A stretch of 38,069 nt of DNA from DATJBF01 sp035515475 (GCA_035515475.1 DATJBF010000094.1:1-38069), one strand, 5' to 3'; positions 8,044-16,614 are shown, counted from the first letter of the stretch. The notes: generated by a model from the sequence alone, not told the origin. Translations and numbers: made by a program.

Positions 8044-8732
8044 TGCGCTGGCTGAGGAGCAACGCCGGACTGAAAATCATTGCGCTGGTGCTGGCGATCT
8101 GTACGTGGTCCTTCGTCAATCACATCACCAGCGACTCGCGGACGATCAACGGCGTGCCCTTGGAGGTGCGAGTCAAACCGGGGTTGAGCGCGTTGAGGAC
8201 GAGTATTTCGACCGTGAACGTGACCGTTCGTGGGACGCGCGAGGACGTGCGGCAGGTGTCGCGCCAGGATCTGTCCGCCGTGGTGGACCTGACGCACGAC
8301 GCGCGTCGCGGGCTGATATCGGTTGAGCTGACGCCGAGGGCCATTCAACATTCCCGGCGCGTCCAGGTGACGGAGGTCGATCCGCGCGAGGTAACGGTCA
8401 ACGTCGATGAGATCATCGAGCGCGAGTTGCCGGTGCAACCCCAGTTCGCGGGCGAGTTGCCCCCGGGGCTGGCCATCGAGCGCGTGATCACCAAACCCGA
8501 GAAAATCGACGTGAAGGGGCCGAAGACGTTGCTCAACAAGATGTCGGCCGTCACCACGTTGCCCGTCGACGTAACCGGCCGTCGCACGTCGTTCCGCGAG
8601 CGCGTTGAGTTGACTCCCCTGCAACTTCCCGAGGGGCTGGCGGAGCGGCATTGGGTGGAGGTCGACGTGCGGATCGGAGTGGCAGCGTCGATTGACACCA
8701 CCCCAAGCGGGGGTGTAGAAGAAAAACCGTGA
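8043..8732 (+). CDS. cdaR: YbbR-domain protein, CdaA regulator-like
   Basis: A 229-aa envelope protein with one N-terminal membrane helix (about 8-25) and an extracytoplasmic part holding two YbbR-like beta domains (about 30-115 and 115-205). CdaR proteins interact with and modulate CdaA. The ATG at 8043 overlaps the cdaA stop in TGATG; a TTG at 8040 would add one residue and is less likely. The last four bases overlap the glmM start (GTGA). Firmicute CdaR usually has more YbbR domains; two are typical of shorter Gram-negative versions. There is no enzymatic motif. Confidence 0.86.
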   Translation: MRWLRSNAGLKIIALVLAICTWSFVNHITSDSRTINGVPLEVRVKPGLSALRTSISTVNVTVRGTREDVRQVSRQDLSAVVDLTHDARRGLISVELTPRAIQHSRRVQVTEVDPREVTVNVDEIIERELPVQPQFAGELPPGLAIERVITKPEKIDVKGPKTLLNKMSAVTTLPVDVTGRRTSFRERVELTPLQLPEGLAERHWVEVDVRIGVAASIDTTPSGGVEEKP

Positions 8733-10114
8733 CGACAGGGAATGCCAGAAAGCTTTTCGGTACGGACGGAGTGCGGGGTGTGGCCAATGTGGAACCCGTC
8801 ACGGCGGAAACCGCGTTGAAACTCGGTCGGGCCGCGGCCCACGTTTTCAGGTCGTGCGCGCCCATCGCCAAGGGTCATGGCCGCCACAAGATCGTGGTCG
8901 GCAAAGACACGCGGCTCAGCGGTTACATGCTGGAGAACGCCATCTCGGCCGGCATCCTCTCCATGGGCGTGGACGTGCTGTTGATCGGCCCGTTGCCGAC
9001 CCCGGGAGTGGCCTACATCACGCGCTCGCTGCGCGCCGACGCCGGCATCGTGCTCACCGCGTCGCACAATCCCTATGAGGACAACGGCATCAAGTTCTTC
9101 CGCGACGACGGCTACAAGCTCGATGACGCAATCGAAAAGCAGATCGAGGGTTTGGTTTTCAGCGGCGAGATCGAAAAAATCCGCCCCACAGCCGACGCGG
9201 TCGGCAAGGCGATGCGGATCGATGATGCGCTCGGGCGGTACGTCGAGTTCGCCAAGGCGGCCTTCCCCAAGGGGATGACCCTGGAAGGGCTGCGCGTGGT
9301 GGTCGATGCCGGTCACGGGGCAACGTACAAGAGCACGCCGTGCGTGCTGCGCGAACTTGGCGCCAGCGTGACTGTGCTCAACAACACGCCCGACGGGACG
9401 AACATCAACAAGGGGTGCGGGAGCACCCATCCCGAGGTCATCTGCGGCTACGTCAAGCAACTCGGCGCGGACGTCGGCCTGTCCCACGACGGCGATGGCG
9501 ACCGCGTGCAGTTGTGCGACGAGACCGGCACCCTCGTCGATGGTGACGACGTGCTGGCGATCACGGCGCTGGACTGGCTGACGCGAGGCGAACTCAAGAA
9601 GGGCACGCTCGTGGCGACGGTGATGAGCAACCTCGGGCTTGACCACACGGTCCGCAAGGCCGGCGGACAGGTGGTGCGCACGCAAGTGGGCGACCGGTAC
9701 GTCATCGAGAAAATGCTTCAAGAGGACCTGAACGTCGGCGGCGAGCAATCGGGTCACATGATCTTCCGCGATTTCACCACGACCGGCGATGGAGTGGTCA
9801 GTGCGCTGCAGGTGTTGCGGATCATGATGGACACCGGCAAGCCGTTGAGCGAGTTGCGCCAGGTCTGCACAAAATTCCCGCAGGTGGTGGTGAACGTCAG
9901 GGTGAAAGAAAAACCCGCTTGGGATTCGTTGCCCGACGTGATGCAACTTGTGAAAGAAGTCGAAGCCAAACTGAGCGACCAGGGCCGGGTGCTGCTCCGC
10001 TACTCGGGCACCGAACCGAAGGCCCGCCTCCTCATCGAAGGCCCCGATGGCGACCAGATCAAGGCGTTCGCCGACGAAATCGCCGGCAGGCTCAAAGAAA
10101 AGATTGGCGCATAG
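8729..10114 (+). CDS. glmM: phosphoglucosamine mutase
   Basis: Interconverts glucosamine-6-phosphate and glucosamine-1-phosphate on the way to UDP-GlcNAc, peptidoglycan and LPS. All landmarks are present: KLFGTDGVRG at the N-terminus, the phosphoserine loop TASHNPYEDNG (S112), metal-binding DGDGDR (254-259), and the phosphate-binding RYSGTEPKAR near the C-terminus. At 461 aa the length is normal. The start is GTG, overlapping the cdaR stop in GTGA, which implies translational coupling. GlmM also binds and restrains CdaA in several bacteria, so its place in this operon fits both roles. The gene ends 29 nt before the convergent pseudopilin gene. Confidence 0.96.
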   Translation: MTTGNARKLFGTDGVRGVANVEPVTAETALKLGRAAAHVFRSCAPIAKGHGRHKIVVGKDTRLSGYMLENAISAGILSMGVDVLLIGPLPTPGVAYITRSLRADAGIVLTASHNPYEDNGIKFFRDDGYKLDDAIEKQIEGLVFSGEIEKIRPTADAVGKAMRIDDALGRYVEFAKAAFPKGMTLEGLRVVVDAGHGATYKSTPCVLRELGASVTVLNNTPDGTNINKGCGSTHPEVICGYVKQLGADVGLSHDGDGDRVQLCDETGTLVDGDDVLAITALDWLTRGELKKGTLVATVMSNLGLDHTVRKAGGQVVRTQVGDRYVIEKMLQEDLNVGGEQSGHMIFRDFTTTGDGVVSALQVLRIMMDTGKPLSELRQVCTKFPQVVVNVRVKEKPAWDSLPDVMQLVKEVEAKLSDQGRVLLRYSGTEPKARLLIEGPDGDQIKAFADEIAGRLKEKIGA

Positions 10115-10143
10115 TGGGGCGCTCTCCAAGACTGCGGGGGCGA

Positions 10144-10956
10144 TTACAACGGCGCGAAGTAATCATTGTTGAACTGATCGCCGAACCAACCGACGGAAAG
10201 TCCCTGGGAAACGGTACCGCTTGACCGCGTCATGACTTCCGCTGTGGCGTGGCCATCGCACCAGACAACGTTCGCGCGGCGGCGATGCCGGAAATGGATG
10301 GAGGGGGATGGTTGACCGTACATCGTGCCGGTGGCGCTGAGGAATTTGTTGGGTTCGGCGAAAGAATACTCAATCAAATGCGTCTGGCCGCCGCTGGATT
10401 GAGGAAAGGCGGTGTCGCAAAACATGATCGTGGTGCTTGGCCGGCTGATTTCCTCGGGACGCATCCCCAGTTGGCTGGCAAGTTCGGTGTAACCCATCGG
10501 ATAACTGCGCGAGCCGACGCCGAGATAGTTGTAGCCGTAACCCCCACAACCAGCCTCAAACGCGGCGGCGCCACTCGTAAGAAAGTTCCATGGACCCATC
10601 GACGGGCAGGCTCGCACGGCCCGGCTCCCGCCCAGGTAGCGAGACAACGGACCGCTGCGCGAATCAAAAGGGGTCCCGACGTCGGGACGCGTACCGTACC
10701 AGCGGATCAAGTTGTTGCCCCAGATGTCCGGCGCCGCCGGGGCGTAATAGCCGTGGTCGGCCGAGTAGCTGAGGTTGGCAAGATAGAGTTGCCGCAGGTT
10801 GTTCAGGCAGGAGGCTTGGCGGCCACTCTCTCGCGCCTGTGAAAGCGACGGAAGCAGCAAGGCGGCAAGCACCCCAATAATCGCAATGACCACCAGCATC
10901 TCAATGAGCGTGAAGCCGTTCCCGTCCGACGATCGCCGCGTATTCTGCCAGGTCAT
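10144..10956 (-). CDS. type II secretion-like pseudopilin with H-X9-DG domain
   Basis: A 270-aa prepilin. The leader MTWQNTRRSSDGNG precedes the cleavage/methylation motif GFTLIEMLVVIAIIGVLAAL (14-33), with E at +5 and a hydrophobic N-terminal helix. The C-terminal region carries the exact H-X9-DG spacing (H224, D234-G235), the PVC-typical 'prepilin-type processing-associated H-X9-DG' domain. The start codon is in an ATGA overlap with the upstream secreted protein, so translation is probably coupled. Likely function is as a surface or secretion-apparatus pseudopilin; the precise role is unknown. The frame extends further upstream but that part is not protein-like. Confidence 0.9.
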   Translation of the reverse strand: MTWQNTRRSSDGNGFTLIEMLVVIAIIGVLAALLLPSLSQARESGRQASCLNNLRQLYLANLSYSADHGYYAPAAPDIWGNNLIRWYGTRPDVGTPFDSRSGPLSRYLGGSRAVRACPSMGPWNFLTSGAAAFEAGCGGYGYNYLGVGSRSYPMGYTELASQLGMRPEEISRPSTTIMFCDTAFPQSSGGQTHLIEYSFAEPNKFLSATGTMYGQPSPSIHFRHRRRANVVWCDGHATAEVMTRSSGTVSQGLSVGWFGDQFNNDYFAPL

Positions 10957-12065
10957 GGCGTGACCCCGATGCGGTAGAACTTTTTTGTCGCGTTGCCAAC
11001 GTCGTTGGTCAACGTCAACGCGGCCGGGCCGGCTACGAAACCGGATTCGTTCGTCCAGGTTGCGGCGATCAAATTCGTGCTGGTCTGCACGGAGTATGTC
11101 TGGCCGCTGACCAATCCGCTGACGTCGATCAGGAAATTGGGCGGCACCAGCCGCACTCCGCGGATCGTCGGAACTGGGACCTCCAGAATCGCCACGCCGC
11201 GAAGGCAAAAGCCGTCCGTGCTGGAGTCGGGCGCGGCAACGAGCGCCGGCAATTGTGAGCCATCGTAGTAGGGCGAGTAGATGACGTTTCCGTACTGGTC
11301 CGTGGTGCTGCCGTCGCCGATCACGTCCGTCAAGCGGAGGTATCGGATGTTGTTCAAGTTCACGAGACCGCTCACCACCTTCGGATCGTTGGTCAGGGCG
11401 GCAAGCGAGAACGGGGTTCCATATTGCAGGACGGATTTCCCCGCCAAGCCGTCGATCATGGTTACGTCCTGGCTCAACCAATGATCGGGATCATCCGGCA
11501 CCGACGCTTGAAAGAGCACGTCGGTATTCAGATAAGTAGCTGGAAACCGTGCCCAGTTGGTGGCATCCGAGGAGACATCCACAAAAGCCGTTTTGCACCA
11601 CACGAAGTTGTCCCCACGCGCCACGGGAACTCGGTTCGTCCCGCTGTTGTAGTAGACATAGTTGGTTCCGCCGCCACGATCGGCCAGATCGGATGACATC
11701 GATTGAAACGCGTTGTCAAACACTGCGAAATTCCAGCCCGGGCCATTGGGAACCGGCCGGCCAAACGCCAAGGTGATCGAAGCACCATGTCCCAGTGCCA
11801 GCAAATGTTTCGTGGTGCCGTTCATGGTGAAATCGGTCGGTGCGCCGAGCACGGCGTTGTCGATTGAGTCGATCTGATTGCTATTGTTGTGACAATACCC
11901 GCCACTGGACGGGTGGGGCCGGACATAATCTTGCCAGCCGGTCGCCCAACCGACGATGCGGACATCGTTGGACAGAATCCCCTGATCGTAGTCGGGAAAC
12001 GGGCCGGCGGCGGCGCTGAACGCGAGCAACGCCGCCGCCACGGTGAGTGTGAATTGCCTTCTCAA
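10953..12065 (-). CDS. secreted cell-surface protein of unknown function
   Basis: About 370 aa, exported by a signal peptide (MRRQFTLTVAAALLAFSAAAG, counting from the TTG at 12065). The first two-thirds show a family pattern: LGAPTDF, LGHGASITLAFGRPV, GWNFAVFDNAF and FVDVSSDATNWARF. This resembles secreted beta-rich proteins with 'LGxGGSITLxF...FAVFENxF', which I recognise only as a type. The C-terminus (SGQTYSVQTSTNL to FYRIGVTP) is the 'YxVQTSTNLxxxxW' module common in Verrucomicrobia. The TTG start overlaps the PEP-CTERM stop by 4 nt; a GTG at 12092 is an alternative that overlaps by 31 nt. The gene ends in an ATGA overlap with the pseudopilin. Confidence 0.78.
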   Translation of the reverse strand: MRRQFTLTVAAALLAFSAAAGPFPDYDQGILSNDVRIVGWATGWQDYVRPHPSSGGYCHNNSNQIDSIDNAVLGAPTDFTMNGTTKHLLALGHGASITLAFGRPVPNGPGWNFAVFDNAFQSMSSDLADRGGGTNYVYYNSGTNRVPVARGDNFVWCKTAFVDVSSDATNWARFPATYLNTDVLFQASVPDDPDHWLSQDVTMIDGLAGKSVLQYGTPFSLAALTNDPKVVSGLVNLNNIRYLRLTDVIGDGSTTDQYGNVIYSPYYDGSQLPALVAAPDSSTDGFCLRGVAILEVPVPTIRGVRLVPPNFLIDVSGLVSGQTYSVQTSTNLIAATWTNESGFVAGPAALTLTNDVGNATKKFYRIGVTP

Positions 12066-13069
12066 GATCGACGATCTCGGTTGCGGCGGCACAGGGGAAG
12101 CACAACCAGGCCGGCCAATGCCAAAGCGAACGTCCCCGGTTCAGGAATAGCTTCATAACCGTAATACTGGGCCGTCCCGGCTTGACCCGGATTTGCCTGG
12201 TCCATGAACGCGACGTAGTCCTGACCCCCAGCCGTGAATGTCGTTACCTTGTAGTTGGCGTTGGTCAAGCCGGGGATGACGGCAAATTCGGTGTTGGAGA
12301 CAGGGTCATAGGCTTGCAGACCGTTGGCCATCCAACCGGCCGACCAGATGCGACCTTCCCCGTCCACCGCCATCGTTCCCAAGCCGTCGTCGAACTGGTG
12401 CACGAAAGTGCCGTCGCTGATGGCCAGAGCCGAACCAGAAATCGCCAGACTCAACTGGGCTGCGGTAAACTTGTACACCTTGCCGTCGTCGTTGTCGCCA
12501 ACGTAAAGATTGCCGGACGCGTCCTGCGCGAAGTCGCAACTGTACGTCGAGATGTTGTCGATGATAACCTTGGTCGTTGCCGAGATGAGATCGATATAGC
12601 TAATGCTGTGCGTGGAACCTGTACCGTTGGCTCCCCCCACGTAGAGACTGGTCGCATCACGAAAAACGCCCGAATAGTTTTGCAGGGACAGACCCTGCGC
12701 GACAAAAGTTGGTGCGCCCAGGGAAGACGGGTCAAAACGGTAAAGGTCACTGGCCCCAAACCCGCCACCGCCGGCTACGGCGTGGGTCGCATCCCAGACG
12801 GCGACGAAAGAGGGATCGGCGCTGTCTCCGGGCGACACATTGCTGTAGGCGGTGTACCCGGCCGATCCAAAGGCATCTTGGCGATAGTAGGTTCCCTGGT
12901 TGGCAAACAGATACCGCCCGTCCGGCAAGTGGGCCAGCGCAGTGGGTGAATAGCCCTCGGAGAGGTTGGGTAGAGGGAACTGAATCCAGTCGGCGAAGCC
13001 TTGAGAAACGACGCACGCCGTGGCGACCGCCGCGGCAACAGCGATGACGGACAACTTGCGATGCAACAT
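12062..13069 (-). CDS. PEP-CTERM protein
   Basis: About 335 aa, exported and sorted by exosortase. The signal peptide MLHRKLSVIAVAAAVATACV is followed by a beta-rich body with repeated 'LYVGGANGTG', 'LYVGDNDDGKVYKF' and 'GRIWSAGWMANGLQAYDP' segments, which suggest a beta-propeller (NHL/SMP-30-like). The C-terminus, IPEPGTFALALAGLVVLPL followed by CRRNRDRR, is a PEP-CTERM motif with helix and basic tail. An AAAGGAGA sequence precedes two possible ATGs; 13069 has the better spacing than 13075. No exosortase gene is in this window. The stop overlaps the next gene. Confidence 0.85.
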   Translation of the reverse strand: MLHRKLSVIAVAAAVATACVVSQGFADWIQFPLPNLSEGYSPTALAHLPDGRYLFANQGTYYRQDAFGSAGYTAYSNVSPGDSADPSFVAVWDATHAVAGGGGFGASDLYRFDPSSLGAPTFVAQGLSLQNYSGVFRDATSLYVGGANGTGSTHSISYIDLISATTKVIIDNISTYSCDFAQDASGNLYVGDNDDGKVYKFTAAQLSLAISGSALAISDGTFVHQFDDGLGTMAVDGEGRIWSAGWMANGLQAYDPVSNTEFAVIPGLTNANYKVTTFTAGGQDYVAFMDQANPGQAGTAQYYGYEAIPEPGTFALALAGLVVLPLCRRNRDRRS

Positions 13070-13101
13070 GACCATTCTCCTTTGGTTCGAAGGATTGTTT
13101 A

Positions 13102-13138
13102 CCCCGAAAACCACGTGGTACGTGGTACCCCTTCGGGG
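13102..13138. repeat. 37-nt hairpin repeat, copy A
   Basis: Outer arms CCCCGAA (13102-13108) and TTCGGGG (13132-13138) enclose an inner palindromic pair ACCACGT/ACGTGGT around GGT. Copy B at 13181-13217 matches it at 31 of 37 positions. It lies about 30 nt upstream of the PEP-CTERM start. Confidence 0.7.
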
Positions 13139-13180
13139 TTCGGTTGCGCGTCGGCCGTTATTCTGACTCCTGGCTTTTTG

Positions 13181-13217
13181 CCCCGAAGACCACATGGAAC
13201 GTGGTAAACTTTCGGGG
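13181..13217. repeat. 37-nt hairpin repeat, copy B
   Basis: Same architecture as copy A: arms CCCCGAA (13181-13187) and TTCGGGG (13211-13217), and the conserved centre CGTGGTA. The start-to-start distance from copy A is 79 nt. Differences in the centre break the inner stem slightly, while the outer arms are kept exactly. Confidence 0.7.
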
Positions 13218-13325
13218 CAAGCCTACTCGCCCGCCTTCTCCGTTCGGATGGCTGATGGGCTTTTGTAGCCAGTTACAGCAGCGCCACTGTCGCCGATTCT
13301 CACGGCGTTCCCTGCGCCGACGTGC

Positions 13326-13343
13326 TGAGACTCCGGAGTCTCA
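13326..13343. repeat. 18-bp perfect palindrome
   Basis: TGAGACTCCGGAGTCTCA reads the same on both strands. A related but imperfect core (GGACTCCGGAGG) occurs at about 2920. It could be a transcription-factor operator or part of a dispersed repeat family. Confidence 0.6.
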
Positions 13344-13564
13344 AAGAACGGGGCGTAGGGTATACGGAGAGCCGAGGAATTTCAAGAATCATCTCGGCCG
13401 GAAAATTTCAGTCCGACGGCCGGGAAGCGGCGGAACGCCACGAGTGTCTCAATCGATGACGCGACGTTTGGTGCGGCCGCAGGCGCTGGACGCAAAGTCG
13501 GGCAAGGAATCGACCTGTCTGGCCGGGGCGACCGGGTGTTCCCTTTCTGGGCGGTTTCCCTTGG

Positions 13565-15790
13565 TCATTTCGGGTGTGCCCCCCCGATCGGGTCCCGGAT
13601 GCCGTCCGGCAGAAGTTGTCGGACGACTTCCTCATGGCGTGCGCGCAACGGCTGTTCGATCCGCGTCTTCCACGACCCGGGGGTGTGGCTGACGAGCCAA
13701 CTGTATTCAATCCGCGGATGATCGTCCGTGTTGAGCGGCCCCGAGCCTACGATCTCACGCAGTTCGGCAGGCCCGGCAATCAGATAGTTGAGCAGGTCGG
13801 CCGACGAGTTCACCCCGATCGACGCCAGGTTGACTTGGACGGGAGCCCGCGCCAACCGCTCGCGGAATTCCTGCTCGGAAATCTTCGGGGCGTCCGCGAA
13901 ACCGATGGCGACGGTCGTGTACCCGGCATCCCACAGGAAACTCACCGGAAACACCGAGCTGAATGAACGCAGCAGCAACTGGTAGTCCCGGAAACGAAGG
14001 TGGGGCGAAAGCCACTGCGCGGCCACCCCGCCGGGCCGCAGCCGGGCGCGGACCAGTTTGTAGTATTCCGTCGAATACAGAATCGTTGCGCCGGCATCGT
14101 CCGGGTCCACCGGGTCCGTCGTGATCACATCCCAGGTTCCGTGGGTGGTAAGAAGAAAGTTCCGGCCATCGTCAATTCGCAGGGCCACCCGCGGGTCGCG
14201 CGCCACGGGATGGCCCGTCCAGCGCGAAAAACATCCACTGGCTTCGACGACCGGCTTGGATAGCTCGACCAGGTCGACCCGCCCAAACGGATGCCGCAGC
14301 ACGGCGCCAAGCGTGAACCCTCCGCCGAGGCCAACGACCAACGCGGTGTCGCGCCGCACACTCAACAGCGACGGCAGATGCCCCAGGAACAGCAAATGTG
14401 TCTGATGGCGGCGGTCGCTACCCGACTGAAAATCGCCGTCGACCCACAGGCTGCGGGACCCATCCGGGACGTCTTCCACCACGGCCACTGAACTGTTTGC
14501 CGTTTCCTTGTAGAACAGCAGTTGCTGCCTCCCGGGATCGAGTCTGAACAGGATGGGCGGTGGCAACGACAGCGCCAATGCACCGACAACTCCCGCCGCC
14601 GTCAAGATCAGGCATGCGCGGCGCGTCGAGAGCCAGGACGCCGCAGACCGTCGCAATACCCAGAGACCGACCGCCACGGCAATTCCCGAAACTATCACCA
14701 TACCCCGCTGCAGGCCGGCGCGCGGGAGCACGACGAAACCCGTGATGAACGCGCCCGCCAGGCAACCGGTCGTATTGACCGCATTCAGTTCTCCGAAGAG
14801 CGAGGGGAACGCCTCAAACCGGTTGGCCAGGATGCGCCCGATGATGCTGACTGACGTCCCGGTGAGTAGCGGCAACAGAATGAACAAGGCCAGTCCGAGA
14901 CACCCGACCAGGGCGCGCTTTGTCGGATGGGCGAGCGTGAGCATGCTCGTGGCTTTCGCGAGCAGACCGACCACGACGGCCACGCCGAGTGCGGCAGCCC
15001 CGACCAGCACCAGGAGCCCGCCCAATGCTCCCACGGGATTCTGCAGAGTGTCGACGATCCGCGCCGCGCGCCGACTCCCGCTGTACATCCCCAACAAAAA
15101 ACAGGCCAGCACAATGGTGAAGACGTACACCGAATTGGCTCCCAGCAACAACACCAACCAACGCGTCCATAGTTGCTCGTAGGCGAGGGTGCAGAATCCC
15201 GAGACAAAGAAACCGGCGGCCACCACGGCGAACAACGGTGGTTTCATCGAAAAGGCGCCGGTAGTGGGCGCGGTTGCCATCTCCCTTGGTCGCGGAGTGC
15301 GTCGAAATCGGCGAGAGGAAGCCAGAACCATCAGACCGCTCGCAAAGTTGATGGCCGCGGCCCAGCGAATTGCCGCGACGATTCCCAGTTGGGGCACGAG
15401 CACGAAACCCACCAGTAACGTCCCAAACGCGGCCCCCAACAGATTGGCGGCGTAGAGCAACCCGCTCCGCAAGCCTGCTTCTCCCGGTGTCGTCAACCCG
15501 GCCGCCAGGACCAAGGGGAAGGTCATGCCCATGAGAGTCGTGGGGAACAGCAATGCGGCGCCAGCGCTGGCCGACCGCATCCAGAACTGCTGTATGGGCG
15601 AAAGTCCGAGCGCGCCAGCCAGGTGCACATACTCGCCCCCCACCTGGGATAAAATGGCCGGGCTGAACGCGCCGTACAGCCCGGTGGCCAACTCAATCAG
15701 GCCGAACACGATCACCGGGTTCCCCGGCCAGCGGGACGCCCACCCGCCAAGAGACGAGCCCAAGGCCAGTCCTGCCATGAACACGCTCAA
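13565..15790 (-). CDS. membrane spermidine-synthase-like protein (MFS-like plus methyltransferase-fold domain), frameshifted at the 5' end
   Basis: About 740 aa in this frame. The first 400-450 residues form about 12 membrane helices in two related halves. The second half has SGFCTLAYEQLWTRWLVLLLG, the family repeat whose first-half partner (SGAAALIYEVTWFRQLALFLG) is in another frame upstream. The C-terminal part is a spermidine-synthase-type Rossmann domain: VVGLGGGFTLGAVLRH (SAM-binding motif I), VDLVELS (motif II), RIDDGRNFL, DVITTDP and ILYSTEYYKLVRARL. True aminopropyl transfer is uncertain for such membrane fusions. TTG at 15790 is only the first possible start in this frame; the real start is probably GTG 15938 with a frameshift near 15800. 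Confidence 0.8.
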   Translation of the reverse strand: MSVFMAGLALGSSLGGWASRWPGNPVIVFGLIELATGLYGAFSPAILSQVGGEYVHLAGALGLSPIQQFWMRSASAGAALLFPTTLMGMTFPLVLAAGLTTPGEAGLRSGLLYAANLLGAAFGTLLVGFVLVPQLGIVAAIRWAAAINFASGLMVLASSRRFRRTPRPREMATAPTTGAFSMKPPLFAVVAAGFFVSGFCTLAYEQLWTRWLVLLLGANSVYVFTIVLACFLLGMYSGSRRAARIVDTLQNPVGALGGLLVLVGAAALGVAVVVGLLAKATSMLTLAHPTKRALVGCLGLALFILLPLLTGTSVSIIGRILANRFEAFPSLFGELNAVNTTGCLAGAFITGFVVLPRAGLQRGMVIVSGIAVAVGLWVLRRSAASWLSTRRACLILTAAGVVGALALSLPPPILFRLDPGRQQLLFYKETANSSVAVVEDVPDGSRSLWVDGDFQSGSDRRHQTHLLFLGHLPSLLSVRRDTALVVGLGGGFTLGAVLRHPFGRVDLVELSKPVVEASGCFSRWTGHPVARDPRVALRIDDGRNFLLTTHGTWDVITTDPVDPDDAGATILYSTEYYKLVRARLRPGGVAAQWLSPHLRFRDYQLLLRSFSSVFPVSFLWDAGYTTVAIGFADAPKISEQEFRERLARAPVQVNLASIGVNSSADLLNYLIAGPAELREIVGSGPLNTDDHPRIEYSWLVSHTPGSWKTRIEQPLRARHEEVVRQLLPDGIRDPIGGAHPK

Positions 15791-15938
15791 CGTCAGCGAC
15801 AGCGCCCGCGGTCACTCCGAGAAACAGCGCGAGCTGTCGAAACCACGTCACCTCGTAGATGAGTGCCGCAGCCCCCGAGAGGGCGAAAGTCAGCCGCAAC
15901 AGATCAAAGCTGGAGAATTCCCTATGCTTGAAGTTCAC
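15791..15938 (-). pseudogene. out-of-frame N-terminal helix of the spermidine-synthase-like gene
   Basis: From GTG 15938, with a good Shine-Dalgarno sequence (GGGAGG, complement of 15944-15949, 5-nt spacer), the frame encodes FDLLRLTFALSGAAALIYEV and the rest of a first membrane helix typical of the family. It then runs into VADVERVHGR, nonsense for the family. The correct continuation (SLTLSVFMAGLALGS) is in the frame of the main gene, so a small indel lies near 15800-15812 in a GCGCCCGCGG tract. It is a true mutation, a phase-variable tract or a sequencing error. Confidence 0.7.
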
Positions 15939-16128
15939 CCGAACCTCCCGAAGGCAATGGCATCGGGTGTCTCCAAGCCGGCGTTCGCAACGCTTCGGCG
16001 TGCGCTGGATCTCCAACGGGGCATGGGATGGGCAACCAACCCCATTAGTATATGAACTTCAACGACGCCGAATAGAAGAACAAACGGAGCCGTTCATCAG
16101 GGAACGGGAAGACCATCCGGCAACGCGG

Positions 16129-16518
16129 TCAGGCGCGAGGCTCCGCCTCGATCGCCTGTTTGACGTGTTTGGCGACGAAGTCGACCATCATCGGGTCGCC
16201 CATCATGGGCGACGAGAGTTCGTAGGTGACGCCGGGGAATTTCTTGAGCGTCTGCTCGAAGATAAACGGAATGTCTTCCTTGAGGTGCGAGCCGGGCACG
16301 AGGAACAACGCGTAGCCGAAGATGTGGGTGGCCCCACGGCGGACGAGCTTGCGAATCGCCACGGGAATCAACGGCCGACCCAATTCCATGAAACACGGCT
16401 CGATGAGGTCGTACCCGAGGCGCCGGCGCACCCGATCGACGAGATGGATCATGACCTCGTTGCCTTCTTTGAGCCGCGAACCGTGGGTGAAGACGAGGAT
16501 GCCTACCTTTTTCTTCAT
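16129..16518 (-). CDS. small CbiX-type sirohydrochlorin/porphyrin chelatase
   Basis: A 129-aa protein of the short CbiX/SirB class, which inserts Co or Fe into sirohydrochlorin-like rings as a homodimer. ILVFTHGSR (H12) holds the N-terminal active-site histidine, and LVPGSHLKEDIP (H78) the second histidine and acidic pair. The length matches CbiX_S, half the size of SirB or ferrochelatase. The start at 16518 follows a TATAGT box by 8 nt with no Shine-Dalgarno sequence. Nearby tetrapyrrole-related genes (HemQ-like at 17058) fit a role in siroheme or heme metabolism; which metal is inserted is unknown. Confidence 0.87.
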   Translation of the reverse strand: MKKKVGILVFTHGSRLKEGNEVMIHLVDRVRRRLGYDLIEPCFMELGRPLIPVAIRKLVRRGATHIFGYALFLVPGSHLKEDIPFIFEQTLKKFPGVTYELSSPMMGDPMMVDFVAKHVKQAIEAEPRA

Positions 16519-16526
16519 GCCGTGGT

Positions 16527-16554
16527 ACTATAGCAGGGAAAAGCGTCGGAGCAA
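16527..16554 (-). promoter_or_regulatory. putative promoter of the chelatase gene, leaderless
   Basis: Read on the minus strand, TTGCTC (16554-16549), a 16-nt spacer and TATAGT (16532-16527) precede the ATG at 16518 by 8 nt. There is no ribosome-binding site in the gap. Confidence 0.4.
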
Positions 16555-16614
16555 TGGAGGGGTGTGAAGCCGGGGGGGGCTTGGTCCAACGCGTTTTTTC
16601 GCCGGAGGTCAACG

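Larger units (their letters stand above)
13076..13564. other. intergenic leader region between PEP-CTERM and membrane protein genes
   Basis: About 490 nt without a credible gene. It contains two copies of a 37-nt hairpin element (13102-13138 and 13181-13217) and an 18-bp perfect palindrome (13326-13343). The two genes flanking it run in the same (minus) direction, so it is the leader of the PEP-CTERM operon and the trailer of the spermidine-synthase-like gene. These elements could be operators, attenuators or dispersed repeats. Confidence 0.55.

Noticed and set aside
8345..10129. Long open frame (594 codons) on the minus strand across cdaR and glmM
   Set aside because: It is antisense to two certain genes, arises from high GC in the third codon position, and its translation is rich in H, R and D without any motif.
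13144..13692. 182-codon plus-strand frame in the PEP-CTERM leader
   Set aside because: It overlaps the 3' end of the spermidine-synthase-like gene and the hairpin repeats; arginine/serine-rich composition suggests a GC artefact.
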